Shown here: one piece after another, positions 36,954 through 45,595 of the stretch
Layout: each line of letters starts with the position of its first letter
How positions within the stretch are numbered: position 1 is the first letter of the stretch
DNA from: an uncultured Bacilli bacterium
Lineage (GTDB): Bacteria > Bacillota_I > Bacilli_A > RF39 > UBA660
Direction of reading: 5' to 3'
NCBI GenBank assembly: GCA_910577505.1
Contig: CAJTLN010000002.1
Span: forward strand, 434,001 to 498,000
DNA: 64,000 bases
Made by a program: the position numbers and the translations under genes
The notes under the pieces: generated by a model
What the model was told of the DNA's origin: nothing
What the model saw: the letters and a program-made list of their open reading frames with translations, nothing else
Database searches by the model: none

Positions 36954-38321
36954 ATGAAAAGAACTTATATTTTAGCTATTGTAGGTGTTATTGGGATTGT
37001 TACATTTATACTTGCAGTAGTTGTTATGTTGATTAATAATAAAGAGATATACACTATGAGTGGAATGGTCATGAATGTTAATGGAGAAAGTTTTACAATA
37101 AGAGATGAAAATAATCTAATTTATACAATAAATAATAAAGAAAAATTAGATATTGCTGCTGGAGATAATATTTTAATTGAATATACAGGATTAATTGATA
37201 ATACAAATAGCGTTCAAGACATTAAAGTTGTAGATTATAAACAAACTGACGAAGAAACTAGTAGTAGTGGTATTCCAAAAAGTTGGTTAGATAATGGAAT
37301 ATTTAGTAAATATTATAATTTAGCTTATGACAAGTTACAAAAAATGAGTTTGGAAGAAAAAATAGGACAGGTAATATTAGCAAGGTATCCTGATAGTAAT
37401 GCTATAGATGATTTAAAAAAATATAAATTAAGTGGTTTTTTATTCTTCGAAAAAGATTTTAAAGATAAAGAAAAAAGTGAAGTACAAAATATGATTAAAA
37501 ATCTTCAAACAAACTCCTCTATTCCACTATTAACAGCAGTTGATGAGGAAGGAGGTAAAGTTGTTAGAGTTAGTAGTAATCCTAAATTAGTTGCTGAAAA
37601 GTTTAAATCTCCTAAGGAACTATACGATAAAGGTGGATTTACTGAGATTAAAAATGATACCATAAATAAAAGTAATGTTTTAAAAGAACTTGGTATTAAT
37701 TTGAATTTAGCACCAGTTGTTGATGTTGCTACTACTGATACGGCTTATATGTATCCACGTACTTTGGGACTAGATGCAAAAGAAACTTCTAAATATGCCA
37801 AAACTGTTATTGAAGCAAGCAAAGGAACTGGAGTTAGTTATTCGTTAAAACACTTCCCTGGTTATGGGAATGCAGAAGATACACACAGTAATATAACGAA
37901 GATTGATGATAGTTATACCGATATTGTTAATAATTTTTATCCGCCGTTTGAGGCTGGTATTGAATCTGGTGCTGAGGCGATAATTGTAAATCATAATATA
38001 TATGAAAATATAGATAAAGATAATCCAGCTTCACTATCCGCAATTACTCATAATATTTTAAGGAATGATCTTAAATTTACTGGAGTTATAATTACAGATA
38101 ATTTAGATATGGGAGCTTTACAAAATATTGATGATTCTACTATTAAAGCTGTTTTGGCTGGAAATGATATAATTATTACTACTGATTATGCTGGAAGTTT
38201 TAATGCAATTAAAAATGCTATTAATGGCAATACTTTATCTTTAAATACAATTAATAAAATGACATTTAAAGTGTTAGCTTGGAAGTATTCTAAAGGTTTA
38301 ATGTATGAAAATCAAAAATAA
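36954..38321 (+). CDS. GH3 beta-N-acetylhexosaminidase, membrane-anchored (NagZ-like)
   Basis: 455 residues: N-terminal membrane anchor (5-27), a small beta-rich domain (30-90) resembling an OB-like fold, then a GH3 catalytic domain from about 115. Signatures: VDEEGGKVVR near 200, KHFPGYGNAEDTHSN near 300 with the catalytic Asp-His dyad loop, and the nucleophile Asp in ITDNLDMGAL near 380. It removes GlcNAc from peptidoglycan fragments on the cell surface. An AGGAGAGG site precedes the ATG. Confidence 0.88.
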   Translation: MKRTYILAIVGVIGIVTFILAVVVMLINNKEIYTMSGMVMNVNGESFTIRDENNLIYTINNKEKLDIAAGDNILIEYTGLIDNTNSVQDIKVVDYKQTDEETSSSGIPKSWLDNGIFSKYYNLAYDKLQKMSLEEKIGQVILARYPDSNAIDDLKKYKLSGFLFFEKDFKDKEKSEVQNMIKNLQTNSSIPLLTAVDEEGGKVVRVSSNPKLVAEKFKSPKELYDKGGFTEIKNDTINKSNVLKELGINLNLAPVVDVATTDTAYMYPRTLGLDAKETSKYAKTVIEASKGTGVSYSLKHFPGYGNAEDTHSNITKIDDSYTDIVNNFYPPFEAGIESGAEAIIVNHNIYENIDKDNPASLSAITHNILRNDLKFTGVIITDNLDMGALQNIDDSTIKAVLAGNDIIITTDYAGSFNAIKNAINGNTLSLNTINKMTFKVLAWKYSKGLMYENQK

Positions 38322-38344
38322 AAGGAATCATAATAGATTCCTTT
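38321..38344. terminator. Terminator between hexosaminidase and rubrerythrin genes
   Basis: AAAGGAATC/GATTCCTTT nine-base stem, six-base loop, T tail. Confidence 0.8.
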
Positions 38345-38354
38345 TTCATTTATC

Positions 38355-38894
38355 CTAGTAATTTTCTGATTTTAGTTCGAAATAGCTTTGTGCATGTGCA
38401 CATACTGGACATACTGTTGGTGCTTGTTTTCCAACTACTACATGTCCGCAATTTCTACAAATCCAGATAGCATCTTCATCTTTACTGAATACAACTTTAT
38501 CTTCAACATTTTTTAGAAGTTTACGATATCTTTCTTCATGATGACGTTCAATTTCTCCTACCATTCTGAATTTAGCTGCTATAGCATTAAATCCTTCTTC
38601 TTCAGCTACACGAGCAAATTCATCATACATATCAGTCCACTCATAGTTTTCTCCTTCAGCTGCTGCTAAAAGATTAGCTTCTGTAGATGGAATTTCTCCT
38701 CCATTTAATTCTTTGAACCACATTTTTGCATGTTCTTTTTCATTATTTGCTGTTTCTTCAAAAATAGCTGCTATTTGTTCATAACCATCTTTTTTAGCTT
38801 TAGAAGCAAAATATGTATATTTGTTTCTTGCTTGTGATTCACCAGCAAATGCTGCCATTAAGTTTTGTTCAGTTTTTGATCCTTTTAGTTCCAT
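38355..38894 (-). CDS. rbr: Rubrerythrin
   Basis: 179 residues. The ferritin-like diiron domain shows FAGESQARNKY near 17, EETANNEKEHAKMW near 48, EEGENYEW and GEIERHHEERY near 125; the C-terminal rubredoxin domain has CRNCGHV and CPVCAHA. It reduces hydrogen peroxide with electrons from rubredoxin or NADH rubredoxin reductase, as expected in an anaerobe. It lies directly downstream of a Fur-family regulator, which argues for PerR-like peroxide control. Confidence 0.96.
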   Translation of the reverse strand: MELKGSKTEQNLMAAFAGESQARNKYTYFASKAKKDGYEQIAAIFEETANNEKEHAKMWFKELNGGEIPSTEANLLAAAEGENYEWTDMYDEFARVAEEEGFNAIAAKFRMVGEIERHHEERYRKLLKNVEDKVVFSKDEDAIWICRNCGHVVVGKQAPTVCPVCAHAQSYFELKSENY

Positions 38895-38940
38895 TACTTT
38901 GTCCTTCTTTCTTACTTTATTTATATTAAAGAGTTACCTC

Positions 38941-39339
38941 TTAATATATATTATTACTATCTTGACAAGAATCACAAATACCATAAAAAACGTTATTGCT
39001 ATTTTTAACTTTAAAATGGTATTTATTTTCTATATCGTCGATTAATTCTTGATATTTATTATCGTATAAATCAATAATATGACCACATTTTTCACAAATA
39101 AAATGTCCATGTAATTTTGTATTAATGTCATATAGATATCCACTATCTGTAGAAATTTTACTGATTTTTCCATCACTAACTAATTTATTGATATTACGAT
39201 ATATTGTTGCTTGCCCAATACTCGAATCTGTATTCATAATTATGTTAGTAAGACATTGAATATTAGGATGAATCATATTTTCATCCTTAGACATTTCCTT
39301 CAAAATCAACTCTTTTTGTTTAGTATTTCTTGTTTCCAT
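38941..39339 (-). CDS. Fur-family transcriptional repressor (PerR/Fur)
   Basis: 132 residues from the ATG at 39339 (AAGGA site); a TTG six bases upstream is also in frame. Winged-helix N-terminus, then the dimerisation domain with HGHFICEKCGHII near 92 and a second pair CDSC near 127 that give the structural Cys4 zinc site. Its neighbour rubrerythrin suggests a PerR-type peroxide regulator, while the operator in its promoter reads like a Fur box. Which metal it senses cannot be told by sequence. Confidence 0.88.
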   Translation of the reverse strand: METRNTKQKELILKEMSKDENMIHPNIQCLTNIIMNTDSSIGQATIYRNINKLVSDGKISKISTDSGYLYDINTKLHGHFICEKCGHIIDLYDNKYQELIDDIENKYHFKVKNSNNVFYGICDSCQDSNNIY

Positions 39340-39352
39340 ATTCAATCCTTAT

Positions 39353-39367
39353 TGATAACAATTATCA
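39353..39367. promoter_or_regulatory. Fur-type operator overlapping the regulator's leader
   Basis: TGATAACAATTATCA matches the 7-1-7 Fur consensus TGATAATNATTATCA at all but one base, about 14 bases before the regulator's ATG and downstream of its -10 box. Autoregulation is implied. Confidence 0.8.
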
Positions 39368-39373
39368 ATTAAT

Positions 39374-39401
39374 ATTATACCATTTTTTTACATTTAGTCA
39401 A
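39374..39401 (-). promoter_or_regulatory. Promoter of the Fur-family gene
   Basis: TTGACT at 39401-39396 and TATAAT at 39379-39374 with 16-base spacing, immediately upstream of the Fur-type operator. Confidence 0.75.
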
Positions 39402-39425
39402 TGAATTATATATAAAGAGCAAAAA

Positions 39426-39455
39426 AAATAAATGGTCAATAAAGACCATTTATTT
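39426..39455 (-). terminator. Terminator of the MerR-YbjQ unit
   Basis: Twelve-base stem AAATAAATGGTC/GACCATTTATTT with a six-base loop and TTTTT tail on the minus strand. Confidence 0.85.
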
Positions 39456-39458
39456 TAT

Positions 39459-39779
39459 TTATTTCTTCTCTATTTTAACAGCTGTACCATAAGCAATTAC
39501 TTCGGCAGCACCATTCATAACTGATGATGAACCATATCTAATATTTATAATGGCATCTGCTCCTAGATTAGTAGCATCATCTACCATTCTTTTAGTAGCA
39601 ATTTGGCGAGCTTGAGTTAACATTTCTGTATACCCTGCTATCTCTCCTCCGACAATAGTTTTCATACCTGCCATAAAATCACGTCCAATGTTTTTTGATT
39701 GAACAATTTGACCTTTTACTAAACCTAGAGCCTCTGTTATTTCATATCCAGGTATATAATCAATATTTACTAGCTTCAT
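39459..39779 (-). CDS. YbjQ/UPF0145 family protein
   Basis: 106 residues from the ATG at 39779 (GGAGGAGAAG site). The family's signature is seen in GYEITEALGLVKGQIVQSKN near 11, GGEIAGYTEML near 49 and GADAIINIRYGSS near 78. These pentameric cytosolic proteins are called putative heavy metal binding, with no proven reaction. Its start overlaps the end of the MerR gene by 20 bases, so the two are translationally coupled. Confidence 0.9.
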   Translation of the reverse strand: MKLVNIDYIPGYEITEALGLVKGQIVQSKNIGRDFMAGMKTIVGGEIAGYTEMLTQARQIATKRMVDDATNLGADAIINIRYGSSSVMNGAAEVIAYGTAVKIEKK

Positions 39780-40404
39780 CTTCTTCTCCTCCATTTATCT
39801 CTTTTATTCTAGTTATTAAATTATAAATTATGCCAATAGTTGGAAATGCAAAGAATGCCATTATAAATAAGTATATTGGCATAGGCATTCCTACTTCTTC
39901 AGTAAATTCAAAATAAGTAATCATTATTGGTACAAAAAGGATTAATGCACCAAATATTATACTAGATATAACAGCACCAACAATTTTTTTTGTTTTACTT
40001 GTTTTTGTATTTCTCATTGTAAATCCTTCCTTATTTAAAATACTAATTTCTTTAAAATATTCAGATATATTAATATTATCAAATGATTCTTTGGATTCTG
40101 ATAATTCTAAGCAAATCTTTTTTATTTTTTGATATTTTTCTTCCTCAGTATTTATTTTCTTTAGCTGCTCTTTCATACATTCTTGTAAAGTGATATTTTT
40201 ATTATTTAGATCTTGTAATTCTTTTATTGATACACCAAGTTCACGTAAGAATTTTATCACTTTTAATTTTTTAACATCTTCATCACTATATATGCGATAA
40301 TCATTTTCTTTATTTCGAGACGGATTTAATAAACCATTCTCTTCATAATATCTGATACTTTTTTTAGATAACCCCACAATATGTTCTACTTCATTAATAA
40401 ACAT
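39760..40404 (-). CDS. MerR-family regulator with C-terminal membrane helices
   Basis: 214 residues. N-terminal MerR winged helix (VEHIVGLSKKSIRYYEENGLL, residues 6-26, and NDYRIYSDEDVKKL), a long coiled coil (about 75-125), then two membrane helices (about 140-160 and 173-195). Regulators of this layout probably sense a membrane cue. It is co-transcribed with the YbjQ-like gene and sits behind a promoter with 19-base spacing typical of MerR control. Confidence 0.85.
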   Translation of the reverse strand: MFINEVEHIVGLSKKSIRYYEENGLLNPSRNKENDYRIYSDEDVKKLKVIKFLRELGVSIKELQDLNNKNITLQECMKEQLKKINTEEEKYQKIKKICLELSESKESFDNINISEYFKEISILNKEGFTMRNTKTSKTKKIVGAVISSIIFGALILFVPIMITYFEFTEEVGMPMPIYLFIMAFFAFPTIGIIYNLITRIKEINGGEEDEASKY

Positions 40405-40424
40405 AAACTCCTCCTTTCCTCTTT

Positions 40425-40455
40425 GTTATAAGCCTTACCCTAAGGTCAAGGTCAA
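40425..40455 (-). promoter_or_regulatory. MerR-type promoter with 19-base spacer and palindrome
   Basis: TTGACC at 40455-40450 and TATAAC at 40430-40425 are 19 bases apart. The spacer holds CCTTAGGGTAAGG, an inverted repeat, and TTGACC is directly repeated. This overlong spacer with dyad symmetry is the hallmark of promoters activated by MerR proteins. Confidence 0.75.
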
Positions 40456-40532
40456 GAGATTTTTATACATTTATTATACTATATTTTGATTAAGATAATG
40501 CATCTTATAAATTATTGTTTATATTGAGAATA

Positions 40533-41036
40533 ATGTATTATTTAAATAACTTCTTTTTATTTTCGATATTAGGTCATTTGTTTGAAACTATAATTTTTGT
40601 GATTTTAGGCTCTAAAAGGAAAAGTGGATTCTTATATTTGTGGTGGACTCCTTTTTATGGAATTGGTGTACTTCTTACGATTGCTACAAATAAGTTAGCA
40701 AATAAGTATATTAAAAGTAAGTCTTTAAAAGAAGTTCTTCTCCTTGTATTTCACTTCATTCTTTTTTCAATTTTAGAATTTAGTGGTGGGACATTGCTTC
40801 ATTTTATATATAAAAAGGATTTTTGGAATTATAGTAAAGTCCCACTTAATATGGGGAAATATATTTCTGTTCCTACTTCTCTATTTTGGGCAATATTCGC
40901 ATTTATATATATACATGTAATTAATAAGTTTAGTGACAGAATTATTAAAAAGATTCCTAAAATTTTAACTGTCATTTTAAGTTGTGTGTTTTTAGGAGAT
41001 TTAGTTTTTACTTTATTGAAAGTTTTATGGAAATAA
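40533..41036 (+). CDS. Multi-pass membrane protein, putative ABC_trans_CmpB family
   Basis: 167 residues from the ATG at 40533 (a TTG at 40515 is in frame; neither has a strong site). Four to five hydrophobic segments and the family features NFFLFSILGHLFE, WWTPFYGIGVLL and FSGGTLLHFIYKKDFWNYS. Paralogous in layout to the protein at 59352-60023. Called a putative transporter permease in databases, but no ATPase partner is adjacent and the real role is unknown. Confidence 0.7.
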   Translation: MYYLNNFFLFSILGHLFETIIFVILGSKRKSGFLYLWWTPFYGIGVLLTIATNKLANKYIKSKSLKEVLLLVFHFILFSILEFSGGTLLHFIYKKDFWNYSKVPLNMGKYISVPTSLFWAIFAFIYIHVINKFSDRIIKKIPKILTVILSCVFLGDLVFTLLKVLWK

Positions 41037-41045
41037 GCTTATATA

Positions 41046-41931
41046 TTATATACTAAATTCGTTGTATAAAAATGTACTAATACTATTAATTAAACTTGCT
41101 TCAAAAATGATTTTAGAATTTATTTCAGAAAATGTTAAGTAATCTTTTTTATATAAATTTGTATTTTGAAGATTATTTATTTTTTCTGTTATTTTGTCTA
41201 ATTCTTTTAAATTTTCTATATTTAAATTTTTATATTCTCTAAAATTATTTAAGCAAGTTATATTTTCTTTAATTGAATTTAAATAGTTTAATTCTTTTTT
41301 TGATGCTTTACCTTTTATAATGAGCATTCTTATAAAATTAATATCTTTATTTTTTTCTAAATAGTTATAGCTTGTTTGAATATCTTTTACTAGTTCATTT
41401 ATTTCTATGTTACTATCAGATGAATAGCCGAGTCCTTTAATTTTTATCCAGTTACCATTTTCGTCTTTTTCACATATTTTATCCATTTTATGTTTTGTAT
41501 CATTTAAATATTCTTCATATATAATATTGGAGTTTTCTAAATGAAGAAAAATTTCGGATATTGTCTTTTTTTATATATGCTGCTATTAATATACTTAATA
41601 ATGTTATTATTATAATAAAAAAGATACATAATTTTTTTTGCTTTTTCTTTGTTGTTTCATCAATATAAGTTATTGTTTTATTTAGAATAATCTCACTTTT
41701 TTCTTTTAACTCTTTTTCTTCTATGTATTCACCATTTATTAGATCATTTATAGTAATACCCAATTCCTCACATAAGGGATTCATTAATGACAAATCTGGT
41801 AAACATCTACCATTCTCCCATTTACTAACTGCTTTATCTGTTATACCTAACTTATTTGCTAACTCACTTTGAGTTAGATTTTTCTTATTTCGACATAATG
41901 ATATAAATTTGCCAATACGTTCTTGATTCAT
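41046..41931 (-). pseudogene. XRE-family HTH regulator with membrane helix, split by a one-base shift
   Basis: The first frame (ATG at 41931, AAGGAGAAG site) encodes an HTH_3 domain (KNLTQSELANKLGITDKAVSKWE, residues about 15-37, quoted as two motifs NLTQSELANKLG and DKAVSKWENG) and a membrane helix (about 90-112), then shifts and stops at 41515. A second open frame without a ribosome binding site continues to 41046. Removing one A from the A7 run at 41566-41572 fuses them into about 294 residues: HTH, helix, and an extracytoplasmic helical domain. Possible assembly error or true slippage site. Confidence 0.7.
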
Positions 41932-42013
41932 TATAACTTCTCCTTTTTCACAATTATTATATCGTAATAATTTAAAATATAGGTATACCATTAGTATAGT
42001 TTAAAAAAGAAAA

Positions 42014-42032
42014 AAGAATCTTAATGATTCTT
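42014..42032 (-). terminator. Terminator of mgtC-like gene
   Basis: AAGAATC/GATTCTT stem, five-base loop, TTTTTTCTTTTTT tail on the minus strand, overlapping the stop. Confidence 0.75.
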
Positions 42033-42717
42033 ATAGTTCTGTTACTTCTAGAACATTATCGATTGCAAATAGTTCTTCGATTATTCTACTTTTTTTCAAA
42101 TATCTTGCATCGTAACAACCTGTTATTTCAATTGTTTCTTTTTTGCCTTCTTTGTCATCATATTCAGTTCTTTGCAATCTTTTTAGTTCTATTTTCTTTT
42201 GAGTAAAATATTCATTGATATTATTAATTGTTTCAGATTCTTGTTCAGCAATGACTATTTCTAAACTTAAAACTGAGTATCTTTCAAAATTATCAGAAAT
42301 ATTATGAGCATAAGCAAGAATTAAATAGACTATTATAGTTGCTACTACTCCTCCTATATAATATCCTGCACCGATTGTAAGACCAATACAAGTTACGGCA
42401 AGTAAACCTGCTGCAGTAGTTACTCCTTTTACATTATAGCCATTACGCATTATTGTACCTGCACCAATAAATCCTATGCCAGATAATAATTGAGCAGGGA
42501 TGCGAGACATATCAATATCATAATTTGAGGTCATATACTGACTACAAATTACAACTAGTACACCGCTAATACCTAGTAAGGCATGTGTACCAAAACCTGC
42601 TGGTTTATTTAAAGATGATCTTTCTAAACCAATTAATCCTGTTAAAATAGCTCCTAAAATAAGTTTTAAAAAGGTTTGAAATTCAAAAGTATTTATTATT
42701 TCTAACAATGTAGTCAT
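42031..42717 (-). CDS. MgtC/SapB family membrane protein
   Basis: 228 residues with four to five membrane helices in the first 150: LGAILTGLIGLERSSLNKPAG near 17 (charged loop), GIGFIGAGTIMRNG near 80 and GLLAVTCIGLTIGAGYY near 104 are family signatures. The cytoplasmic C-terminal domain (150-228) looks ACT-like. MgtC proteins affect magnesium and phosphate homeostasis and ATP synthase activity. Monocistronic. Confidence 0.92.
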   Translation of the reverse strand: MTTLLEIINTFEFQTFLKLILGAILTGLIGLERSSLNKPAGFGTHALLGISGVLVVICSQYMTSNYDIDMSRIPAQLLSGIGFIGAGTIMRNGYNVKGVTTAAGLLAVTCIGLTIGAGYYIGGVVATIIVYLILAYAHNISDNFERYSVLSLEIVIAEQESETINNINEYFTQKKIELKRLQRTEYDDKEGKKETIEITGCYDARYLKKSRIIEELFAIDNVLEVTEL

Positions 42718-42793
42718 TTCTATCTTCCTTTACTCTTTTTTACTATAAATAGTTTATCATATTAAGAAATTTGATACAATTATTTTAAATAGA

Positions 42794-42818
42794 AAAAGTT
42801 CTGAATGACAGAACTTTT
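42794..42818 (-). terminator. Terminator of the sigma-factor unit
   Basis: AAAAGTTCTG/CAGAACTTTT ten-base stem, five-base loop, then TTTTCTATTT on the minus strand. Confidence 0.85.
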
Positions 42819-42820
42819 AA

Positions 42821-43252
42821 TTATTTGTACGTATCTTTTATTTCAACTTCCATTGTGACTTCGTTTTTTTCTTCTTTATATTCAACATCTACATTACCAA
42901 TATTACCATCGGCAAAATTAATAACTGATTCTGTATCTTTACCTGTTAGTTCTTCTGGTAAGGTACATGTTATTGAACCATCTGATTCTTTTTTACAGCT
43001 AGCATCATATTCTTTACCGTTTGATTTAACTTTTAGGACATCTTTTACTTTTTCTGTAACAGTTTCTACTATCTTATTATCTGTTAAAGCATTAACTGTA
43101 AATGTTCCACCGATAAATACGCTAAATATAGTAATGAAAACTGCAAAACGAATTAAATTTTGTTTTTTCATTTGTTCCTCTCTTTCATAAATAGTATAAG
43201 ATATTTTTTCTTTTGTTAACCTTTTTATGTTTGAGGTATCAATTCTACTCAT
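42821..43252 (-). CDS. Membrane-anchored protein coupled to the sigma factor (anti-sigma candidate)
   Basis: 143 residues with a 32-residue cytoplasmic N-terminus (DTSNIKRLTKEKI), a membrane helix (33-52) and an extracytoplasmic domain with one Cys pair (CKKESDGSITC). The ATG overlaps the sigma factor stop by eight bases behind AAAGGAGG; a second ATG at 43171 also has a good site (AGAGAGGA) and would give a plain secreted protein. Position and topology fit a short anti-sigma factor, but no known anti-sigma domain is recognised. Confidence 0.65.
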   Translation of the reverse strand: MSRIDTSNIKRLTKEKISYTIYEREEQMKKQNLIRFAVFITIFSVFIGGTFTVNALTDNKIVETVTEKVKDVLKVKSNGKEYDASCKKESDGSITCTLPEELTGKDTESVINFADGNIGNVDVEYKEEKNEVTMEVEIKDTYK

Positions 43253-43720
43253 CTTCTATCTCCTCCTTTAATTTTTTTCGTAACCTGTAAAGACGAACTT
43301 TTAATGTTGGGACGTTAATGTGTAATAGTTTAGAGATTTCTTTTACCTTTAATCCTTCTAAGTAAAACATAGAAAATAATTCTTTTTCTTTCTGGCAAAG
43401 CTTATTTATTTTTTCTTTTATAATTAGGAGTTTATCTATATCTACATTATTTTCTATATTATTTAGTTCTTGATATTCAAATTCTATATTAGACTTTCTT
43501 AGTTTTGCATAAGAACAATTGCGAGCAATTGATGCAAGATATGATTTTAAATTTGTTTTAATAGAAGAATTATTTTTCCATAGCAAGTAAAATGTACCTG
43601 AAACTATTTCTTCTTTATCTTCATATGGCAAAGATGGACCAATAATATTATCGACTATTTTATGACGTAATTACTATATTCATCGATTATCATATCTATA
43701 TTAAACTCTATGTTGATCAT
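43245..43720 (-). pseudogene. ECF-type sigma-70 factor, split by a one-base shift
   Basis: Region 4 is clear: KLCQKEKELFSMFYLEG then LKVKEISKLLHINVPTLKVRL near the end. The open frame only starts at a TTG at 43631, but ATG at 43720 (AAGG site) begins MINIEFNIDMIIDEYSNYVIK, typical region 2, and hits TAG at 43660. Adding one A to the A4 run at 43658-43661 joins them into about 158 residues (VIKIVDNIIGPSLPYEDKEEIV across the junction, in two parts VIKIVDNI and PYEDKEEIV). ECF factors direct polymerase to stress promoters. Coupled to the downstream membrane protein. Confidence 0.75.
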
Positions 43721-43779
43721 AAAACTGATACCTTCTTTCGAATCGGTTCATTATAAAGATGTTATAAATTTCAAAAAGG

Positions 43780-44454
43780 TTACAAATTTTTAGATATTTT
43801 TTTAGAAAGATATATAAATGGAGTATCTAAGATAGCTACTATAAATTTGATTAAGTATGTAACAATAATTAAATTTATAACCACTTTATTAGAATAAATT
43901 CCTATAAAAGAAATTGTTGTAAAAATAATACTATCAATTAGTTGACTGATTATTGTAGAACCATTATTCCTTAGCCATAGTAATTTATCACTAGGAAATT
44001 TATTTCTTATAAAATCATATATGTATGTATCTATAGTATTACTTATAAGATATGAAATTAAACTTGCAAAGCATAAACGAGGCATAAAGCTAAAAATGTT
44101 TTGCATAGATGAAGCAACTATGTCTTCACTATTTGGAATAAACAAAAGATCTAATTGAATTAGAATTGTAAATATAATCATTGAGAAGAATCCTATTTTA
44201 ATAGCTTTTCTTGCCTCTTTACCACCATAAATTTCACTTAATATATCAGTAGCTAAAAAAGTAGTACTATAAGATACATTACCTAAAGTCACAGATAAAC
44301 CAAATAAATCTACACATTTTGTTACTTCAATATTAGCTATAATAGTAGAAATAGCTACCCATATAAATAAACCTGTTTTCTTAAAGAATTTATAAGATAA
44401 TAGTATACCTACAAAGTTAATGATAATTGTAATAAAAAATAATAATTCATTCAT
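43780..44454 (-). CDS. Queuosine precursor transporter (YhhQ/QPTR family)
   Basis: 224 residues from the ATG at 44454 (AAAGGA site). About six membrane helices with family motifs LGNVSYSTTFLATDILSEIYGG near 62 (key part FLATDILSEIYG) and the C-terminal RNNGSTIISQLIDS near 160. Imports queuine or preQ1-type 7-deazaguanine across the membrane. I see no preQ1 riboswitch in its short leader. A terminator separates it from the SDR gene upstream. Confidence 0.88.
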   Translation of the reverse strand: MNELLFFITIIINFVGILLSYKFFKKTGLFIWVAISTIIANIEVTKCVDLFGLSVTLGNVSYSTTFLATDILSEIYGGKEARKAIKIGFFSMIIFTILIQLDLLFIPNSEDIVASSMQNIFSFMPRLCFASLISYLISNTIDTYIYDFIRNKFPSDKLLWLRNNGSTIISQLIDSIIFTTISFIGIYSNKVVINLIIVTYLIKFIVAILDTPFIYLSKKISKNL

Positions 44455-44480
44455 ATCTTTTGTTCCTTTCTGAATTAGAA

Positions 44481-44503
44481 AATATCTCAACTATTGAGAT
44501 ATT
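44481..44503 (-). terminator. Terminator of the SDR gene
   Basis: AATATCTCAA/TTGAGATATT ten-base stem, three-base loop, TTTTCT tail on the minus strand. Confidence 0.8.
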
Positions 44504-45311
44504 ATTTTTGTTTATTAAAGAAGTCTCTTTTATTAAATGCACAAGTTATAAAACGAGCTGTTGCTCTTCCGTTAGTTAACCAAGCAAATTTAGCATTGTT
44601 TTTCTTATTTTTTATGATTTTATCAACCATAAACTCAGCTATAGTTTCTGGATAATCTCCTAAGATATTATAAACTTTTTTGGTTTTTTCATCTAAATCT
44701 ATTTTCTCTCCATCACCTAATGCTGTTTCGATAAAGTTTGTTATCATGATGCCAGGAGTGATTTTACCTATTAAAACGTTTGTATTTTTTTCTTTGGCTT
44801 CATGAGCAAGAGCTTCAGTAAAATAAGTTACTGCTCTTTTTGATGTTCCATATAAAGATAAACCTGTTATTGTTGCATCATTACTGCCATGTCCTTCGAC
44901 ATTGTATATTTGACCACTACCTTGCTTAATCATTGTATTCATAATTAATTTTGAACAAATAATTGTTCCTTTTAAATCTATTTCAATTGATCTATCGATA
45001 GTACCTTTATCAAGTTCCCAAATTGGTTTGTTAGGTTGATTAACTCCAGCATTATTAATCCATATATCTATAGTCTCAACATGAGTTAGTAAGTCTTCTA
45101 TTAAACTTTTTACTTCTTCCTCTTTAGTAATATCTACTTTATATTTAAATATTCTTCCATCACCTTTGGTTATTTCTAATTTGCTTTCAGCAAAATTTAG
45201 AGCTTCTTCGTTAATGTCACATAAAACCACATTAAAATCTTTTTTTCTAAAAAGTTCAAGCATTGCGTAGCCAAAACCTCTTGCACTTCCTGTAATTACA
45301 ACTGTTTTCAT
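44502..45311 (-). CDS. Short-chain dehydrogenase/reductase
   Basis: 269 residues from the ATG at 45311 (AAGGATGG site). Classical SDR features: GSARGFGYAM near 9 (TGxxxGxG cofactor loop), DINEEAL after strand 2 (Asp suggests NAD preference), NNAGVNQPN near 89, and active-site Ser-Tyr-Lys with SLYGTSKRA near 152. Substrate unknown. Monocistronic. Confidence 0.9.
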   Translation of the reverse strand: MKTVVITGSARGFGYAMLELFRKKDFNVVLCDINEEALNFAESKLEITKGDGRIFKYKVDITKEEEVKSLIEDLLTHVETIDIWINNAGVNQPNKPIWELDKGTIDRSIEIDLKGTIICSKLIMNTMIKQGSGQIYNVEGHGSNDATITGLSLYGTSKRAVTYFTEALAHEAKEKNTNVLIGKITPGIMITNFIETALGDGEKIDLDEKTKKVYNILGDYPETIAEFMVDKIIKNKKNNAKFAWLTNGRATARFITCAFNKRDFFNKQK

Positions 45312-45485
45312 ATCTACCATCCTTATAGATAGATTATAACATTTAGAAGAGAAAAATGGGAACTTTTTTATTATTTTTAAATGCTTAAAATATTAAAATT
45401 GATAATGAAAATATAGTTGAAAATTTATTTTATTCAAAGAAAATAAAGCAAAATTAAATTCGTTAAATTTATTACATTTATGCTA
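45312..45485. other. Gap between SDR gene and toxin locus
   Basis: About 170 bases of very AT-rich DNA. It should hold the SDR promoter on the minus strand. I see no gene or riboswitch in it. Confidence 0.5.
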
Positions 45486-45514
45486 TTTACAAGTTATTTT
45501 TTTAATGCTATTTT
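45486..45514 (+). promoter_or_regulatory. Promoter of the hydrophobic peptide gene
   Basis: TTTACA at 45486-45491 and TATTTT at 45509-45514 with exact 17-base spacing. Predicted start near 45520-45522, so the transcript would begin with GATACATTTG, the segment that can pair with 45732-45741. Confidence 0.7.
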
Positions 45515-45544
45515 AGAGGCGATACATTTGAATGTTTACAGCGA

Positions 45545-45588
45545 TTTTCTTGTTCAGGGGGTTTTGATTTTTGAAATGAACAAGGAGG
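45545..45588 (+). promoter_or_regulatory. 5' hairpin masking the Shine-Dalgarno
   Basis: TTTTCTTGTTCA (45545-45556) can pair with TGAACAAGGAGG (45577-45588) over 12 positions, eight at the top being perfect Watson-Crick (CTTGTTCA/TGAACAAG) and the remainder including three G-U pairs. The 3' arm contains the whole AAGGAGG ribosome binding site. Confidence 0.7.
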
Positions 45589-45595
45589 TGATTTT

